Notes: generated by a model not told the origin, from the letters alone. 50,822 nt of DNA from Syntrophaceae bacterium (GCA_003139775.1 PLGI01000113.1:1-50822); one strand, 5' to 3'. Shown: positions 8,890 through 18,346, counted from the first letter of the stretch. Numbers and translations: made by a program.

Positions 8890-10590
8890 ATGCAAAAAAA
8901 ACTAACCTATCCAGTATTCATATTGATTTTAGTTTTTATAAATTTATACGGTTGCAGTCATTTGCCGGCTGTTCAGGTTTCCTCTGTATCTTCTGAAAAA
9001 ACATCATCAGATGCGATTTATCACTATTCTCTGGGTGTTCTTTTGCGCTTGGACGGTAAAATTGAGGAAGCAACTAACGAGTTGAAGCAAGCAGTTGCCG
9101 CCGATCCCGGCTCTTCTTATCTTATGACAGAGCTTGTCTCTCTTTACACAGAACAGGGCGATCTCAACCAAGCCATTTCCCTGGGCGAAGAAATGCTTTC
9201 TAAAAATCCTGATAATATCGAACTCCATCTAATTATGGGCGGTTTGTACCTTAATATTCACGAAAACAAAAAGGCTATCACAGAACACAAAAAGGTAATT
9301 GAACTGGATCCTAAAAACCTTATGGCCCATCTTTATTTGGCGATAACTTACGCTGAAGAAAAAAGATTTGATAAATCTGAAGAAACTTTTAAGAAAATGT
9401 TAAAAATCGATCCCGACAACATTATGGGCATCTACTACTATGGTAAAGTTCTGGCTAAAATGTCACGACTTGAAGATGCAGAAAAGATGTTCAAAAAGGC
9501 TATATCTTTAAACCCGTATTTTGAGATGGCTTTATTTGATTTGACTGCACTTTACGAAAAGCAGGAGAAGTTGGACAAGTCCATTGAAGTTTATCGCAAT
9601 TACTTGGAGATCAATCCCGCACGGATAAATTTGCGAGTTAAAATGGGAGAGCTATTAATTAAAGAAAAAAAATATGAGGAAGCCCAAAAAGAATTTCAGG
9701 AAGTATTGAAAGTTGATCCCGATAATCGTGATGTGAGAATTATGCTGGGTCTTTTATATTATGATATGCGCCGATTTGATTCTGCTGCGATTGAATTTTC
9801 TACAGTTCTGAAGAAAGATATTACAGATGACAAGGTTCGTTATTTACTGGCTACCGCTTATGAGGAAAAAGGCGAAAACAAATTGGCCATGGAGGAATAT
9901 CAAAACATTTCTATTTCATCCGAATTATATGACAACTCTCAAGTTCACGCCGCAATGATCCTCAAAAAAGAAGGTAAAATCGCTGAGGCCATTAATATAA
10001 TAAAGGAAGATATTAAAAAAAAGAACGATCAGGTTCCTTTTTATCTTTATTTAGCTTCACTTTATGAAGACGCTAAAGATATTGCTGCGGCTGAAAACAT
10101 CTTGAGTGAGGGAATCAAAATTGCTCCCCGGAATATAGAATTACATTATTCTTTGGGCGTGATTTATGAAAAAACAAACCGCCTTGCCGAAAGCGTCAAA
10201 GAAATGGAAATGGTTTTAAATATTGATCCTGACAACGCCGAAGCGCTAAATTTTATAGGCTACAGTTATGCGGATCGCGGCATGAATCTCGAGGAAGCGG
10301 AAAAAATGATTGTCAAGGCTCTGAAAATTAAACCCGACAATGGTTATTTGATAGACAGCCTTGGTTGGGTTCATTTTAAAAAAAATAAATTAAGCAGCGC
10401 CGTAAAATATTTAAAGCAAGCTCTGGAACTTTTACCTGACGATGTTAATATCATTGAACATATGGGAGATGTTTACGTAAAGCTGAACAAGACTAAAGAA
10501 GCTCAGGAAATGTACAATCGTGTGCTTAAGATTGATCCTAAAAATAGTTCGGTACAAAAGAAACTTGAAGATTTGACCAAGCAGAAATAA
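8890..10590 (+). CDS. large TPR-repeat lipoprotein
   Basis: A 566-aa protein with a signal peptide ending in a lipobox-like Leu-Tyr-Gly-Cys (Cys about residue 22). Almost all the rest is tetratricopeptide repeats of 34 residues, recognisable by the recurring hydrophobic-DP-(D/N)N spacing and A-x-x-x-Y patterns (about 14 repeats). TPR lipoproteins of this size act as scaffolds at the outer membrane, for example in secretion or polymer export. The partner cannot be named here. It lies 55 nt after the deacetylase and may share its transcript. A block of palindromic repeats separates it from the next lipoprotein gene. Confidence 0.88.
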   Translation: MQKKLTYPVFILILVFINLYGCSHLPAVQVSSVSSEKTSSDAIYHYSLGVLLRLDGKIEEATNELKQAVAADPGSSYLMTELVSLYTEQGDLNQAISLGEEMLSKNPDNIELHLIMGGLYLNIHENKKAITEHKKVIELDPKNLMAHLYLAITYAEEKRFDKSEETFKKMLKIDPDNIMGIYYYGKVLAKMSRLEDAEKMFKKAISLNPYFEMALFDLTALYEKQEKLDKSIEVYRNYLEINPARINLRVKMGELLIKEKKYEEAQKEFQEVLKVDPDNRDVRIMLGLLYYDMRRFDSAAIEFSTVLKKDITDDKVRYLLATAYEEKGENKLAMEEYQNISISSELYDNSQVHAAMILKKEGKIAEAINIIKEDIKKKNDQVPFYLYLASLYEDAKDIAAAENILSEGIKIAPRNIELHYSLGVIYEKTNRLAESVKEMEMVLNIDPDNAEALNFIGYSYADRGMNLEEAEKMIVKALKIKPDNGYLIDSLGWVHFKKNKLSSAVKYLKQALELLPDDVNIIEHMGDVYVKLNKTKEAQEMYNRVLKIDPKNSSVQKKLEDLTKQK

Positions 10591-10591
10591 T

Positions 10592-10797
10592 CACGAGTAT
10601 GAACCCAACGCAAGCTTTTGGAAATCGATTTTAAAGCTCACTACGGGATGAATTCCACTTACAAATATTACGGCACTGCGTTTGTAATATTTGAGTTTTA
10701 TTCATATAGTCCCACTTAGCTTCGCACGTGGGATAATTCGTCCAGCAAGCTTCTGTTCACTTTGTTTCTGAAGCTTGGGTCTCATTATCAACGAGTC
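10592..10797. repeat. palindromic repeat cluster
   Basis: A chain of hairpins with no gene. The first part (ACGCAAGCTTTTGG) matches the element at 48.1 kb. CAAATATTAC (10662-10671) pairs perfectly with GTAATATTTG (10684-10693), extended by outer GGGA/TCCC arms. CCCAC/GTGGG flanks TTAGCTTCGCA. CAAGCTTC (10746-10753) pairs with GAAGCTTG (10770-10777), and this last unit, including the trailing GGTCTCATTA, recurs at 29.11-29.15 kb. Confidence 0.75.
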
Positions 10798-10819
10798 TCA
10801 TTAAAAAAAGAATTCTTTT

Positions 10820-11602
10820 ATGCACAAAAACTATTTTTCCTTACCCTGTATAATATTTTTGTTATTGCTGGCGATGCTTGCCAGTGGTTGCGTTCCACAA
10901 GCAGTTATTTATCCTGATTCTCCAGCCGAAAAAATTATGGCGGCAATCTCCAGCGCTGTTGCTGAAGATGATATTTTGAGCGCTACAGCGCAGATAGATT
11001 TAGTAACAATTCATGGTTATCATCCCGCAAGGGCAGCCTTGATTATAAAAAAGCCGTCTTATTTACGGTTGGAACTGCTTCCGTTAATCGGGACGCCCGA
11101 TTTTTTTCTCGTTGCTTCTCCTGAAAACATGAGCATTTTTATCCCTTCAAAGGGAGAATTTTACTATGGATTGCCGACACAAGCCAATCTGGCAAAATTT
11201 TTACCATGGCAATTTAATATTGAAGATATAATAATGATTTTGGCCGGAACTTATCCTTCCTTAAAAGAAAAAGTCATTACTTATCAAAGTTATCACGAAA
11301 AAAATTTTCTGCGCATAGAAATGACAGCGCAATCAGGATGCTCGCAAATTATCTGGGTGGGAGAAAATAATCGATTACTGAAACTCGTTCGCAACGATGA
11401 ATACGGCAAAGAAATATATAATGTTAAATATGACCACTATGAAACCCAGAGCTCTATTGCCGGGGAAATTACCATCAGCATGGCCGATGGAATAACTTCA
11501 CTATCAATAAAATATTCGGACCTAAAAATTGAAAAGGCAACCGACTTGTCAATTTTTAACCTTCCGATTCCTGCCAATGTAAAAACGATTCTGCTGGATT
11601 GA
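10820..11602 (+). CDS. LolB/DUF4292-like lipoprotein
   Basis: A 260-aa lipoprotein with a lipobox Ala-Ser-Gly-Cys at about residues 21-24. The body is beta-rich and resembles the LolB-LolA-like fold, in particular DUF4292 outer-membrane lipoproteins: a KPSYLRLELLP segment, then a TPDFFLVASPENMSIFIPS segment. These proteins are thought to handle lipids or lipoproteins at the outer membrane, but this subgroup lacks a tested function. It lies downstream of the TPR lipoprotein across a repeat block and is convergent with the tol-pal operon, whose last gene ends 28 nt away. The start codon lacks a strong ribosome site. Confidence 0.75.
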   Translation: MHKNYFSLPCIIFLLLLAMLASGCVPQAVIYPDSPAEKIMAAISSAVAEDDILSATAQIDLVTIHGYHPARAALIIKKPSYLRLELLPLIGTPDFFLVASPENMSIFIPSKGEFYYGLPTQANLAKFLPWQFNIEDIIMILAGTYPSLKEKVITYQSYHEKNFLRIEMTAQSGCSQIIWVGENNRLLKLVRNDEYGKEIYNVKYDHYETQSSIAGEITISMADGITSLSIKYSDLKIEKATDLSIFNLPIPANVKTILLD

Positions 11603-11630
11603 TAATATTAATCTCTCTTCCTGTGGGGAG

Positions 11631-12458
11631 TTATTTGATCTCCTGCAGGCTGGAGCGCGCGATGCGCGCCTGGCTGGTATTCGGATAATTTTTGATTACT
11701 TGTTGTAGTAGCAATTTAGCGCTGGTTTTGTCTCCCAACTTTAGGAAGGAAATGCCTTGTTTGAGTAAGGCATAAGGAACTTTATTGCCGTTCGGGTAAT
11801 TCTTAGTTACTTTTTCATATTCCAGAATTGCTGTTTCATACTTGTTTTCAAAAAAATAACATTCACCAACCCAAAACTGAGCATTATCGGAATACTCGCT
11901 ATCAGGATAAGTAGCTAAAAAATTTTGAAATTCGGTTCTGGCTTTATCGTAATTGCCTTCTTTGAAAATTTGATAAGCGGCCGAATAGGCTTTTTCCTTG
12001 TCCTGTTTTTTTGCCGGATCTTTGGCAACAGAGGCACTGGTTGATTTACTGCTCTTGTCGGAAGCATCGCTGGAATTATTTTTATTGCCGATTTCCAGAA
12101 AATTTTCAATAAAATTGATTTTCAGGAGAATGTTATCAAAGCGTTGTTCATCCTTTTTTGTACTAAGAGCCGAATCCTTTTTTTGTGTTTCTACTTGACC
12201 GCGAAGTTGCTGAAGATTTTCCCGTAAATCGGTAATGTCTGCTGCTGTGTTGGCTTGCCCATTACGCATGGCCTCCAGTGCTGTGGAACTCTTTTTCAAG
12301 GTGGCCAACTCGGCATCCACTACGGCCAATTTTGCATCCATTTTTTCTTCCATTTTCTGGTTTAATTCCGAACGAAGGGCCCTCAAGTCCTGCATAGAAG
12401 CGCAACCCGCAACGGAAAATGCCGCTACAGCTAAAAGAAGATAAATATAATTTTTCAA
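11631..12458 (-). CDS. cpoB: Tol-Pal system periplasmic protein CpoB (YbgF)
   Basis: A 275-aa protein with an N-terminal signal and lipobox-like Val-Ala-Gly-Cys, so it is probably a lipoprotein here. A coiled-coil region (about 24-125, many Glu/Lys/Leu heptads) is followed by a linker and three TPR-like repeats (155-275). It shows the CpoB hallmarks AYxxAYQIFKEGNYDKARTEF and YPDSEYSDNAQFWVGECYF. CpoB coordinates peptidoglycan synthesis with outer-membrane constriction through TolA and PBP1B. It is the last gene of the tol-pal cluster, 24 nt after pal. Confidence 0.92.
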   Translation of the reverse strand: MKNYIYLLLAVAAFSVAGCASMQDLRALRSELNQKMEEKMDAKLAVVDAELATLKKSSTALEAMRNGQANTAADITDLRENLQQLRGQVETQKKDSALSTKKDEQRFDNILLKINFIENFLEIGNKNNSSDASDKSSKSTSASVAKDPAKKQDKEKAYSAAYQIFKEGNYDKARTEFQNFLATYPDSEYSDNAQFWVGECYFFENKYETAILEYEKVTKNYPNGNKVPYALLKQGISFLKLGDKTSAKLLLQQVIKNYPNTSQARIARSSLQEIK

Positions 12459-12482
12459 TTTTTTTACCTCATTAAATTATTA

Positions 12483-13067
12483 TTACCGTGCAATTAAAAA
12501 ATGGGCGCGTCTATTTTTGGCCCAGGCTTCTTCGGTGTTGCCCGGATCCAAGGGACGTTCTTCACCATAACTAATGGTTCTTATTGTTGATTCTTTAATG
12601 CCCAAATTGACTAGATATTTTTTGGTTTCCTGGGCGCGTCTTTGCCCCAGAGCCATGTTGTATTCGGCGGTTCCTCTTTCATCGCAATGTCCTTCAATAA
12701 CGATTGAAGAAATTCTATTTTTCAATAAAAAATCGGCATTGACCTTAAGAATTTCACGGGCATCAGGGCGGATAATGGAGCTGTCGAAATCAAAATTGAT
12801 ATCACGAACAGAATCTTCTGGTGTTGCTGTCGTTTCCACACTGGCTGACTGTGCCCTGTTGTTTGTGCTAGTGACGTCGTTAGGATTCGTGGCGTTGCTC
12901 AGGTTGGATGTTTCGGTTGTTTTTGCCGCTGTTTGCGCAGATGCAGCGTCCTGTTCCTGCGCTGAGTTGCTTGTGACTACTGATTTTTTTTCGGCGCAGC
13001 CGGAAAAAATGGTTAGACCAAATATAAGTACAACAAAAATTCCTATAAAGGTTAAATTCTTTTTCAT
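12483..13067 (-). CDS. pal: peptidoglycan-associated lipoprotein Pal
   Basis: A 194-aa lipoprotein. The signal peptide ends in Phe-Ser-Gly-Cys. A Ser/Thr/Ala-rich linker follows (about 35-80), then the OmpA-like domain (90-194). That domain has INFDFDSSIIRPDA, the NADFLLKN helix, and the peptidoglycan-binding motif VIEGHCDERGTAEYNMALGQRRA. Pal anchors the outer membrane to the cell wall and binds TolB. The frame is open to 13130, but the ATG at 13067 starts a proper lipoprotein signal and has a GGGAGG site about 9 nt upstream, so it is the preferred start. Confidence 0.95.
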   Translation of the reverse strand: MKKNLTFIGIFVVLIFGLTIFSGCAEKKSVVTSNSAQEQDAASAQTAAKTTETSNLSNATNPNDVTSTNNRAQSASVETTATPEDSVRDINFDFDSSIIRPDAREILKVNADFLLKNRISSIVIEGHCDERGTAEYNMALGQRRAQETKKYLVNLGIKESTIRTISYGEERPLDPGNTEEAWAKNRRAHFLIAR

Positions 13068-13153
13068 TATTATTGTTCCTCCCTTTCCATGCGAAAATAA
13101 GGTTGTCATAAACAAAAAACTTAAAAACAAGGGGACATCTTGTCGTCAATAAA

Positions 13154-13183
13154 AGTATAACAAAAATTGGGACAATTTTTAAG
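13154..13183 (-). promoter_or_regulatory. probable promoter for pal-cpoB
   Basis: On the minus strand CTTAAA (13178-13183) and TATACT (13154-13159) are separated by 18 nt, 87 nt before the pal start. The remaining tolB-pal gap (13184-13308) shows no gene. The -35 box is weak, so this is tentative. Confidence 0.4.
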
Positions 13184-13308
13184 ACGAAATCCTCATTATG
13201 TCCACCTTATTTTTCCACGTTTCTGATAAATACAGGGTTTATCTTTAGTGTCTTTATATACGGCAAAGGATAAAAAATAGCAACCCCTAAACATTGGTGA
13301 TAATAAAA

Positions 13309-14634
13309 TTATTTAAATCTTGGCGACCACGTCGGCATTACTGATTTATAGCTGTTTTCAATGAGTACTCTTGGACTTAATCCGTTAGAATTCATAATGC
13401 AAATTTTACTTTTCGAATTTTTTTGGGAGACATAAACAATTTGTCTGCCGGAAGGTGACCATGACGGTGATTCGTTATTCGCGATATCGAAAGTTAATTG
13501 TAAGGGGTTATTGCCGTTTTCATCAACGGAAAAAATCTGATACTTATCGTTGATTAATCCTTCGTACGCAATACGGCCACCGTGCGGCGACCACGAAGGA
13601 GAAGTATTATATTTTCCGTCATAAGTTATCCTTTTTACATTATTTCCATCGGCATCCATTATATAAATTTGCGGCGAGCCGGAACGATTGGAAACAAAAG
13701 CTATTCGTTTTCCATCGGGCGACCAGGCAGGAGAAACATCTATAGAATAATTATTGGTCAGGCGTTTCAGCTTCAACGTTTCAATTTCCAGGATATATAA
13801 CTCTTCATTGCCTTCCTTGCTTAGGGTCAATAATAATTTTTTTCCATCAGGAGAGAAAGACCCGCACAAATTAAGCCCTTCAAAAGAAGCCACTTTTTTT
13901 TCCGTACCATTTTTAAAATTCCGGATATAAACTTCGGGACGCCCACTTTTAAAAGATGTAAAGGCAAGAAAATTTCCATCAGGCGACCAGCGCGGGGCAA
14001 TTATAATGGATTGGTGATTTGTGATGTTTTTTAACTCAGAACCATCATAGTTGATAGCGTAAATATCCGATTTGGAGCCTTTCTTGGACACAAACGCGAT
14101 TTTTGTGCTAAAGTCGCCTTCATCGTTGGTAAGTGCTAATAGAATATCAGAAGCTATAGCTCTGGAAAGCGCCTTTAGTTTGTTGATGTCAGAGCGGTAT
14201 TTTTTGTTGAAAAGAATTTCTCCGCGGGTAACATCAAACAGTCGGCTCTCCACAATTATTTCTTTGTTGTTTTGGGTTATGTTGCCACGGAGCAAATAGT
14301 CGGCGCCGATTGCTGCCCAATCGGAAAAACGAATGTTTTCTCTTGTCGCTGCATTTCCGGGCGGGTTGTTTTCTAAAAAGCTTTTTTTATTTAAAATATT
14401 GAATATTCCGGTCATGGACAGGTCTTTTTTGACATCATCGGAAACTGTCATGCCGAAATCCGCCGCTTTGGTTGTGCTTGTTGTTTGATTGCCAAAGTCG
14501 CAAATGGCAATAGGGATTTGCTGGAAAGTTGGGGAATCTATGTCCACATAAACCTTTGCGGTGACGCTATTAGTGAAAATCGGTAATGTACAGAAAAGAA
14601 ATATAAAAGTTGAGATTAAATAATTTTTTTTCAT
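13309..14634 (-). CDS. tolB: Tol-Pal system translocation protein TolB
   Basis: A 441-aa periplasmic protein. After a signal peptide (about 1-26) comes the N-terminal alpha/beta domain with IPIAICDFGNQT and DYLLRGNITQ. A six-bladed propeller of WSPDGxxIAFxS-type repeats follows (about 175-435), with Ser-Pro-Asp-Gly or Ser-Pro-His-Gly in every blade. TolB links Pal at the outer membrane to the TolQRA motor complex. GGAGGAGG precedes the ATG. It lies 56 nt after tolA in the expected tolQ-R-A-B order. Confidence 0.96.
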   Translation of the reverse strand: MKKNYLISTFIFLFCTLPIFTNSVTAKVYVDIDSPTFQQIPIAICDFGNQTTSTTKAADFGMTVSDDVKKDLSMTGIFNILNKKSFLENNPPGNAATRENIRFSDWAAIGADYLLRGNITQNNKEIIVESRLFDVTRGEILFNKKYRSDINKLKALSRAIASDILLALTNDEGDFSTKIAFVSKKGSKSDIYAINYDGSELKNITNHQSIIIAPRWSPDGNFLAFTSFKSGRPEVYIRNFKNGTEKKVASFEGLNLCGSFSPDGKKLLLTLSKEGNEELYILEIETLKLKRLTNNYSIDVSPAWSPDGKRIAFVSNRSGSPQIYIMDADGNNVKRITYDGKYNTSPSWSPHGGRIAYEGLINDKYQIFSVDENGNNPLQLTFDIANNESPSWSPSGRQIVYVSQKNSKSKICIMNSNGLSPRVLIENSYKSVMPTWSPRFK

Positions 14635-14690
14635 TTATCTTTGTTACCTCCTCCTTACCGTCTCGATATCCTTTTGCCTGCAATCCGGTA

Positions 14691-15410
14691 TCAGCGTAAT
14701 TCTGCAGAATGAAAACGAATGCCGATTTCAATACTGCTGTCCATAATCCAGGACGGCAATGGCGGAAAGGGGCTGGATTTCTTAACCGCCCGCAGAGCGG
14801 AATCGTCAAAATAACGATTACCGGAACGTTTTTCGAAGCCCATATTTTCCAGTGCGCCGCTGCGCGAAATTCTTACATCAATAATGGTTTCAATATTTTC
14901 CTTGGGCATCAATGCCTGAGGCATCGTCCAGTTTTTTTTTACCCTTGACCAAACAAATCCGATATATTCGTTCGTTTGCGCGTTGACTTCCGATTCCGAC
15001 ATTTTTGCTCCGCTGGCGGCAGATGAAACCGCAGAGGTTTTCTGTTTATCCCGCTGGTTTTGCCGGATGGCGCTGACAGCTTTTTCAATATTCAATTTTT
15101 TCATTTCTTGATTTTTTACCGGAGTGGAAGCGATGCTGGTAATCTTCCGTTTTATAATTATTGAGTTTGTTGCTTCGTTTGGTTGCAGGATATCTTTCAG
15201 CCCGGAGGAATCATGGGCAGGCAGGATAACTTCGGAACCTACAAGTTGAACGGAATAGGCCGGTCCGAAAGTTAAATGCCGCGAAGCAGTAGGGATCGAA
15301 ATAAGAATAACGGTAATAACAATCAAATGGATTGCCAGAGAGAGGAAGATCATATTGTGGAAGTTGCCGTTATTGCCGCGGTAGCCGTTGTTAAACGTCC
15401 GGGGTATCAT
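14691..15410 (-). CDS. tolA: TolA/TonB-like energy-transducing protein
   Basis: This 239-aa protein has one N-terminal membrane helix (about 22-42), a polar linker, and a C-terminal TolA/TonB-type domain (about 145-239). The domain shows YIGFVWSRVKKNW, IIDVRISRSGAL and FDDSALRAVKKSSPFPPLP. Position in the tolQ-R-A-B order makes it the TolA equivalent, carrying motor energy across the periplasm. It is much shorter than the enterobacterial TolA because the long alpha-helical stalk is reduced. The ATG overlaps the tolR stop codon by ATGA (15407-15410), so translation is probably coupled. Confidence 0.88.
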   Translation of the reverse strand: MIPRTFNNGYRGNNGNFHNMIFLSLAIHLIVITVILISIPTASRHLTFGPAYSVQLVGSEVILPAHDSSGLKDILQPNEATNSIIIKRKITSIASTPVKNQEMKKLNIEKAVSAIRQNQRDKQKTSAVSSAASGAKMSESEVNAQTNEYIGFVWSRVKKNWTMPQALMPKENIETIIDVRISRSGALENMGFEKRSGNRYFDDSALRAVKKSSPFPPLPSWIMDSSIEIGIRFHSAELR

Positions 15411-15829
15411 TTTATTTCCTCGGGCGGTTCCGTAATCATTCCGAGTTTATCGACGCCGGCCTTGCGCACTTCCGACATGACTTCGACAACAAATCCGTAG
15501 GGAACGTTTTTATCGGCGCGAAGAAAAACTTCACGGTCGATCCTGTTGGAAAATATTGCTTCCAGTTTGGGATTTAACTCTCCCAGCGTTAACTTGGTTT
15601 TGTTGAGGAATATTTCCTTGGCTTCGCTGATCGTCAGGACAAGTTTTTCTTCGGTGACGTCTACGCTTTTTGATTTTACCCTCGGCAGATTTACGTCAAT
15701 GCCCATGGAAAGCATGGGCGCTGTAACCATGAAGATAATTAGCAGCACCAGCATAACGTCGACTAAAGGTGTAACGTTAATTTCAGCCATAGGTTTATCA
15801 GCATTGTTTCTTCTACGTAAGACGCGCAT
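15407..15829 (-). CDS. tolR: TolR/ExbD-family protein
   Basis: A 140-aa member of the ExbD/TolR family. One N-terminal transmembrane helix (about 20-40) carries the proton-relay aspartate in PLVDVMLVLLIIFMVTAP, preceded by MAEINVTPL. A periplasmic alpha/beta domain follows, with VFLRADKNVPYG. TolR works with TolQ as the proton-driven motor of the Tol-Pal system. It overlaps tolA by 4 nt and starts 21 nt after the tolQ stop. Confidence 0.95.
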   Translation of the reverse strand: MRVLRRRNNADKPMAEINVTPLVDVMLVLLIIFMVTAPMLSMGIDVNLPRVKSKSVDVTEEKLVLTISEAKEIFLNKTKLTLGELNPKLEAIFSNRIDREVFLRADKNVPYGFVVEVMSEVRKAGVDKLGMITEPPEEIK

Positions 15830-15850
15830 ATTCGTTAATTTTCCCAGCTT

Positions 15851-16573
15851 TTATTTACGGACAAGATATCGTTCGACAATATTTAAAAATTCAGCGGCAA
15901 AGTTGTCCATTTCCTGAACCATGTTTTTGGACTGATTTAAAAAGTAATTATAGAAAATAACCGCAGGTATTGCCGCGGCAAGTCCGGCAGCGGTAGCAAT
16001 AAGCGCTTCAGAAATACCGGGAGCAACGACAGCAAGAGTAGCCGAACCGCGTGCACCGATTCCTTTGAAAGTATCCATAATACCCCACACTGTGCCGAAT
16101 AAGCCGATGAAAGGACTGGCCGAACCTGTCGTGGCTAAAAAACCTAAGGCGCTTTCGAGTTTGGTCATTTCTGTATTGCAGGCTTTGTTCATAGAACGTT
16201 CCAGATTGTCCAGGGAAGAAAGACTGATTTCGTCGCTGCCTTGGGCCGATTCGTTCAATGTTTTTTTAGTTTTTGTCAGTTCCGCATAGCCGACACGAAA
16301 AACTTCCGCGATGGTGGAAAAAGAATATTTTTTAGCCGCCGGCAGGACGTCGGAGAGTTTGGAACTGCGCGAATAATCCTCATCGAAACTCTCATTTTCT
16401 TTTTTAATCTTTCGATAATAGCGATATTTCAGGAAGATGATCGCCCACGAAACTACGGAAAAAATAAAGAGCAGCAACAAAACAAATTTGACCATGAGCC
16501 CGGCGTCAAGGATCATGTTTAAAAGACTGCCGTTAAAACTACCGCTTAAGTCTAAAGAGCCAATGTCTTTCAC
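15851..16573 (-). CDS. tolQ: TolQ/ExbB-family protein
   Basis: A 240-aa inner-membrane motor stator with the MotA/TolQ/ExbB domain. Three transmembrane segments are visible, about 25-45, 145-170 and 188-212. The conserved FLATTGSASPFIGLFGTVWGIMDTF and PGISEALIATAAGLAAAIPAV stretches are diagnostic. It forms the proton channel with TolR and powers TolA. It is the first gene of the minus-strand operon, and a matching promoter is found upstream. Confidence 0.95.
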   Translation of the reverse strand: MKDIGSLDLSGSFNGSLLNMILDAGLMVKFVLLLLFIFSVVSWAIIFLKYRYYRKIKKENESFDEDYSRSSKLSDVLPAAKKYSFSTIAEVFRVGYAELTKTKKTLNESAQGSDEISLSSLDNLERSMNKACNTEMTKLESALGFLATTGSASPFIGLFGTVWGIMDTFKGIGARGSATLAVVAPGISEALIATAAGLAAAIPAVIFYNYFLNQSKNMVQEMDNFAAEFLNIVERYLVRK

Positions 16574-16621
16574 TTTTTGATCTCCAAAATGGATTTTAAA
16601 TTCGAAACATATTGAAGCGTA

Positions 16622-16650
16622 AACTAAAGGAAAAAGGAGGCCTTGTCAAT
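16622..16650 (-). promoter_or_regulatory. sigma70-type promoter of the tol operon
   Basis: Minus-strand TTGACA (16645-16650) and TAGTTT (16622-16627) are 17 nt apart, about 50 nt before the tolQ start. The -35 box is perfect. The rest of the tolQ-epmA gap (16651-16775) shows nothing clear. Confidence 0.55.
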
Positions 16651-16775
16651 ACATCTTTTTAGTTAAGGATGTTAATCCGCTATGTAACAAATGAAAATTT
16701 CTGCATTAGATGTTTATAAAGTAAAGTATTTTGCAATGATTCCTAATTGGCTAAGGTAATTAAATGTTGTCGAGT

Positions 16776-17714
16776 TTAGAGCATCTCTGGAGTAAAAGCA
16801 ACAACATCATCGATTTGGCAAGTATTGGCCAATATCATAAGTAAGCGATCAATACCCAGGGCGATGCCGGCAGATTCGGGCATGGTTTGCAGGGCTTGCA
16901 GAAATTTTTCCGGCATGGCGTAGCGCGCCCAATTTTTCGCGGAGCGTAGTTTCAGCGCTTCTTCAAAGCGTTGCCGCTGTTCATTCATGTCGGTCAGTTC
17001 CGAAAAACCGTTGGCCAGTTCTAATCCGCCGATGTATAGTTCGAATCGTTCCGCAACAGTTGGATCATTCATTTTTATTTTAGCCAACGCCGCTAGTTTT
17101 GCCGGATAGTCATAAATAAAAGTTGGACGGTCAATGCCTAAAAGTGGTTCGATATACTCAACCATGATTTCATCAAACGTGTCCTGATGGAGGGCTTCCT
17201 GACAACTGATCGGCGCGTATCTAGAAAAGGCGTCCGCGACGGTGATTCTTTCCCATGGCGGTGCTAAATTTATATTTTTATTTTGCAAGATAATGTATTG
17301 ATCGTGTCCCATGTCCTTAAATGCATTGATAAGCATTGCTTCGCACTGATACATGATCTGATGATAATCAAACTGTGCCACATACCACTCCAACATGGTG
17401 AATTCCGGCAGATGTTTATTGCCTCTCTCGGCGGCGCGAAAGCATTTACTGATTTGAAAAATTCGTTGATAGCCCGCGGCCAGCAATCGTTTCATGCAAA
17501 GTTCCGGCGATGTTTGTAAAAACCAATCGTCTGAGGGGATGGCTTCAATGTGCTCTTCAGGCGCGGGTGATGGAATTCTCAGGGGAGTTTCTATTTCTAA
17601 AAAACCATGATGGATAAAAAAGAGACAAATGCTTTGAATCAGTTTAGCGCGCGCCTGCAGGGCTTGAGACTTGCGCGCCAGATTAAAATCGTTATCGAGA
17701 AGGGATTCACTCAA
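16776..17714 (-). CDS. epmA: elongation factor P--(R)-beta-lysine ligase
   Basis: A 312-aa paralogue of the class II lysyl-tRNA synthetase catalytic core without the anticodon-binding domain, which is the EpmA (PoxA/GenX) signature. Class II motifs are visible: FQISKCFRAAERGNKHLPEFTMLEWY (motif 2) and AGIALGIDRLLM (motif 3). EpmA attaches beta-lysine to a lysine of EF-P. The gene begins with a TTG at 17714, two nt after the efp stop, with an AAAGGA site inside the end of efp. The layout epmB-efp-epmA leaves little doubt about function. Confidence 0.94.
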   Translation of the reverse strand: MSESLLDNDFNLARKSQALQARAKLIQSICLFFIHHGFLEIETPLRIPSPAPEEHIEAIPSDDWFLQTSPELCMKRLLAAGYQRIFQISKCFRAAERGNKHLPEFTMLEWYVAQFDYHQIMYQCEAMLINAFKDMGHDQYIILQNKNINLAPPWERITVADAFSRYAPISCQEALHQDTFDEIMVEYIEPLLGIDRPTFIYDYPAKLAALAKIKMNDPTVAERFELYIGGLELANGFSELTDMNEQRQRFEEALKLRSAKNWARYAMPEKFLQALQTMPESAGIALGIDRLLMILANTCQIDDVVAFTPEML

Positions 17715-17716
17715 AG

Positions 17717-18280
17717 TTATCCTTTGACGCGGGTCAGATATTCTCCCGTGCGTGTGTCGATCCGGATTTTTTCACCTTCGGTAACAAAGGTCGGTACCAG
17801 AATTGTATAACCTGTTTGCACCTTGACAGGTTTTGTAGAGCCGGCGGCTGTATCGCCTTTGGCCCATGGTTCCGCTTCGGTCACGATCAGATCAACAAAA
17901 TTAGGCAGGCTTATGCCGATTGGCCTGTCTTCAAAAAGCAGAATTTCTACTTCAATATTGTCAATTAGGAAGTTTTTGGCTTCATCGACTTGGGTTTCCG
18001 TAAGATAAACCTGCTCGTAGTTTTCGTTGTCCATGAAACAGTATTTATCGCCTTCTTTATAGAGATACTGCATTTTCTTTTCACGCAAATCGGCCGTTTC
18101 AAAGGTATCGACAGAGCGGAATGATCGCTCATACTGATTTCCATTGATCATGTTTTTGAGCTTGGTGCGGTAAAGCGCTTGTCCCTTGCCCGGTTTGACG
18201 AAATTAAATTCAGTTATGATATACGGTTCGTTATCGATTTTAACCCGCAACCCTTTTCTTAAATCACTAGCAGTGAACAT
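17717..18280 (-). CDS. efp: translation elongation factor P
   Basis: A 187-aa EF-P with the KOW-like N-terminal domain and two OB domains. It relieves ribosome stalling at proline runs. The modification loop reads KPGKGQA with Lys32 at its tip, the lysine-type loop used by the EpmA/EpmB pathway rather than the arginine (rhamnosylation) type. The C-terminal IRIDTRTGEYLTRVKG is typical. It sits between epmB and epmA, so substrate and modifying enzymes are made together. Confidence 0.97.
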   Translation of the reverse strand: MFTASDLRKGLRVKIDNEPYIITEFNFVKPGKGQALYRTKLKNMINGNQYERSFRSVDTFETADLREKKMQYLYKEGDKYCFMDNENYEQVYLTETQVDEAKNFLIDNIEVEILLFEDRPIGISLPNFVDLIVTEAEPWAKGDTAAGSTKPVKVQTGYTILVPTFVTEGEKIRIDTRTGEYLTRVKG

Positions 18281-18346
18281 AAAAAGTTTTTCTCCTCATC
18301 CTTTAATTATTAGGATTTAATATTATTTGAGTTCTTCCTAATCTAT

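Noticed and set aside
12574-13152. 192-codon open frame opposite pal
   Set aside because: It is antisense to a clear Pal lipoprotein, has no ribosome site and a low-complexity Ser/Leu-rich product, so it is a shadow frame.
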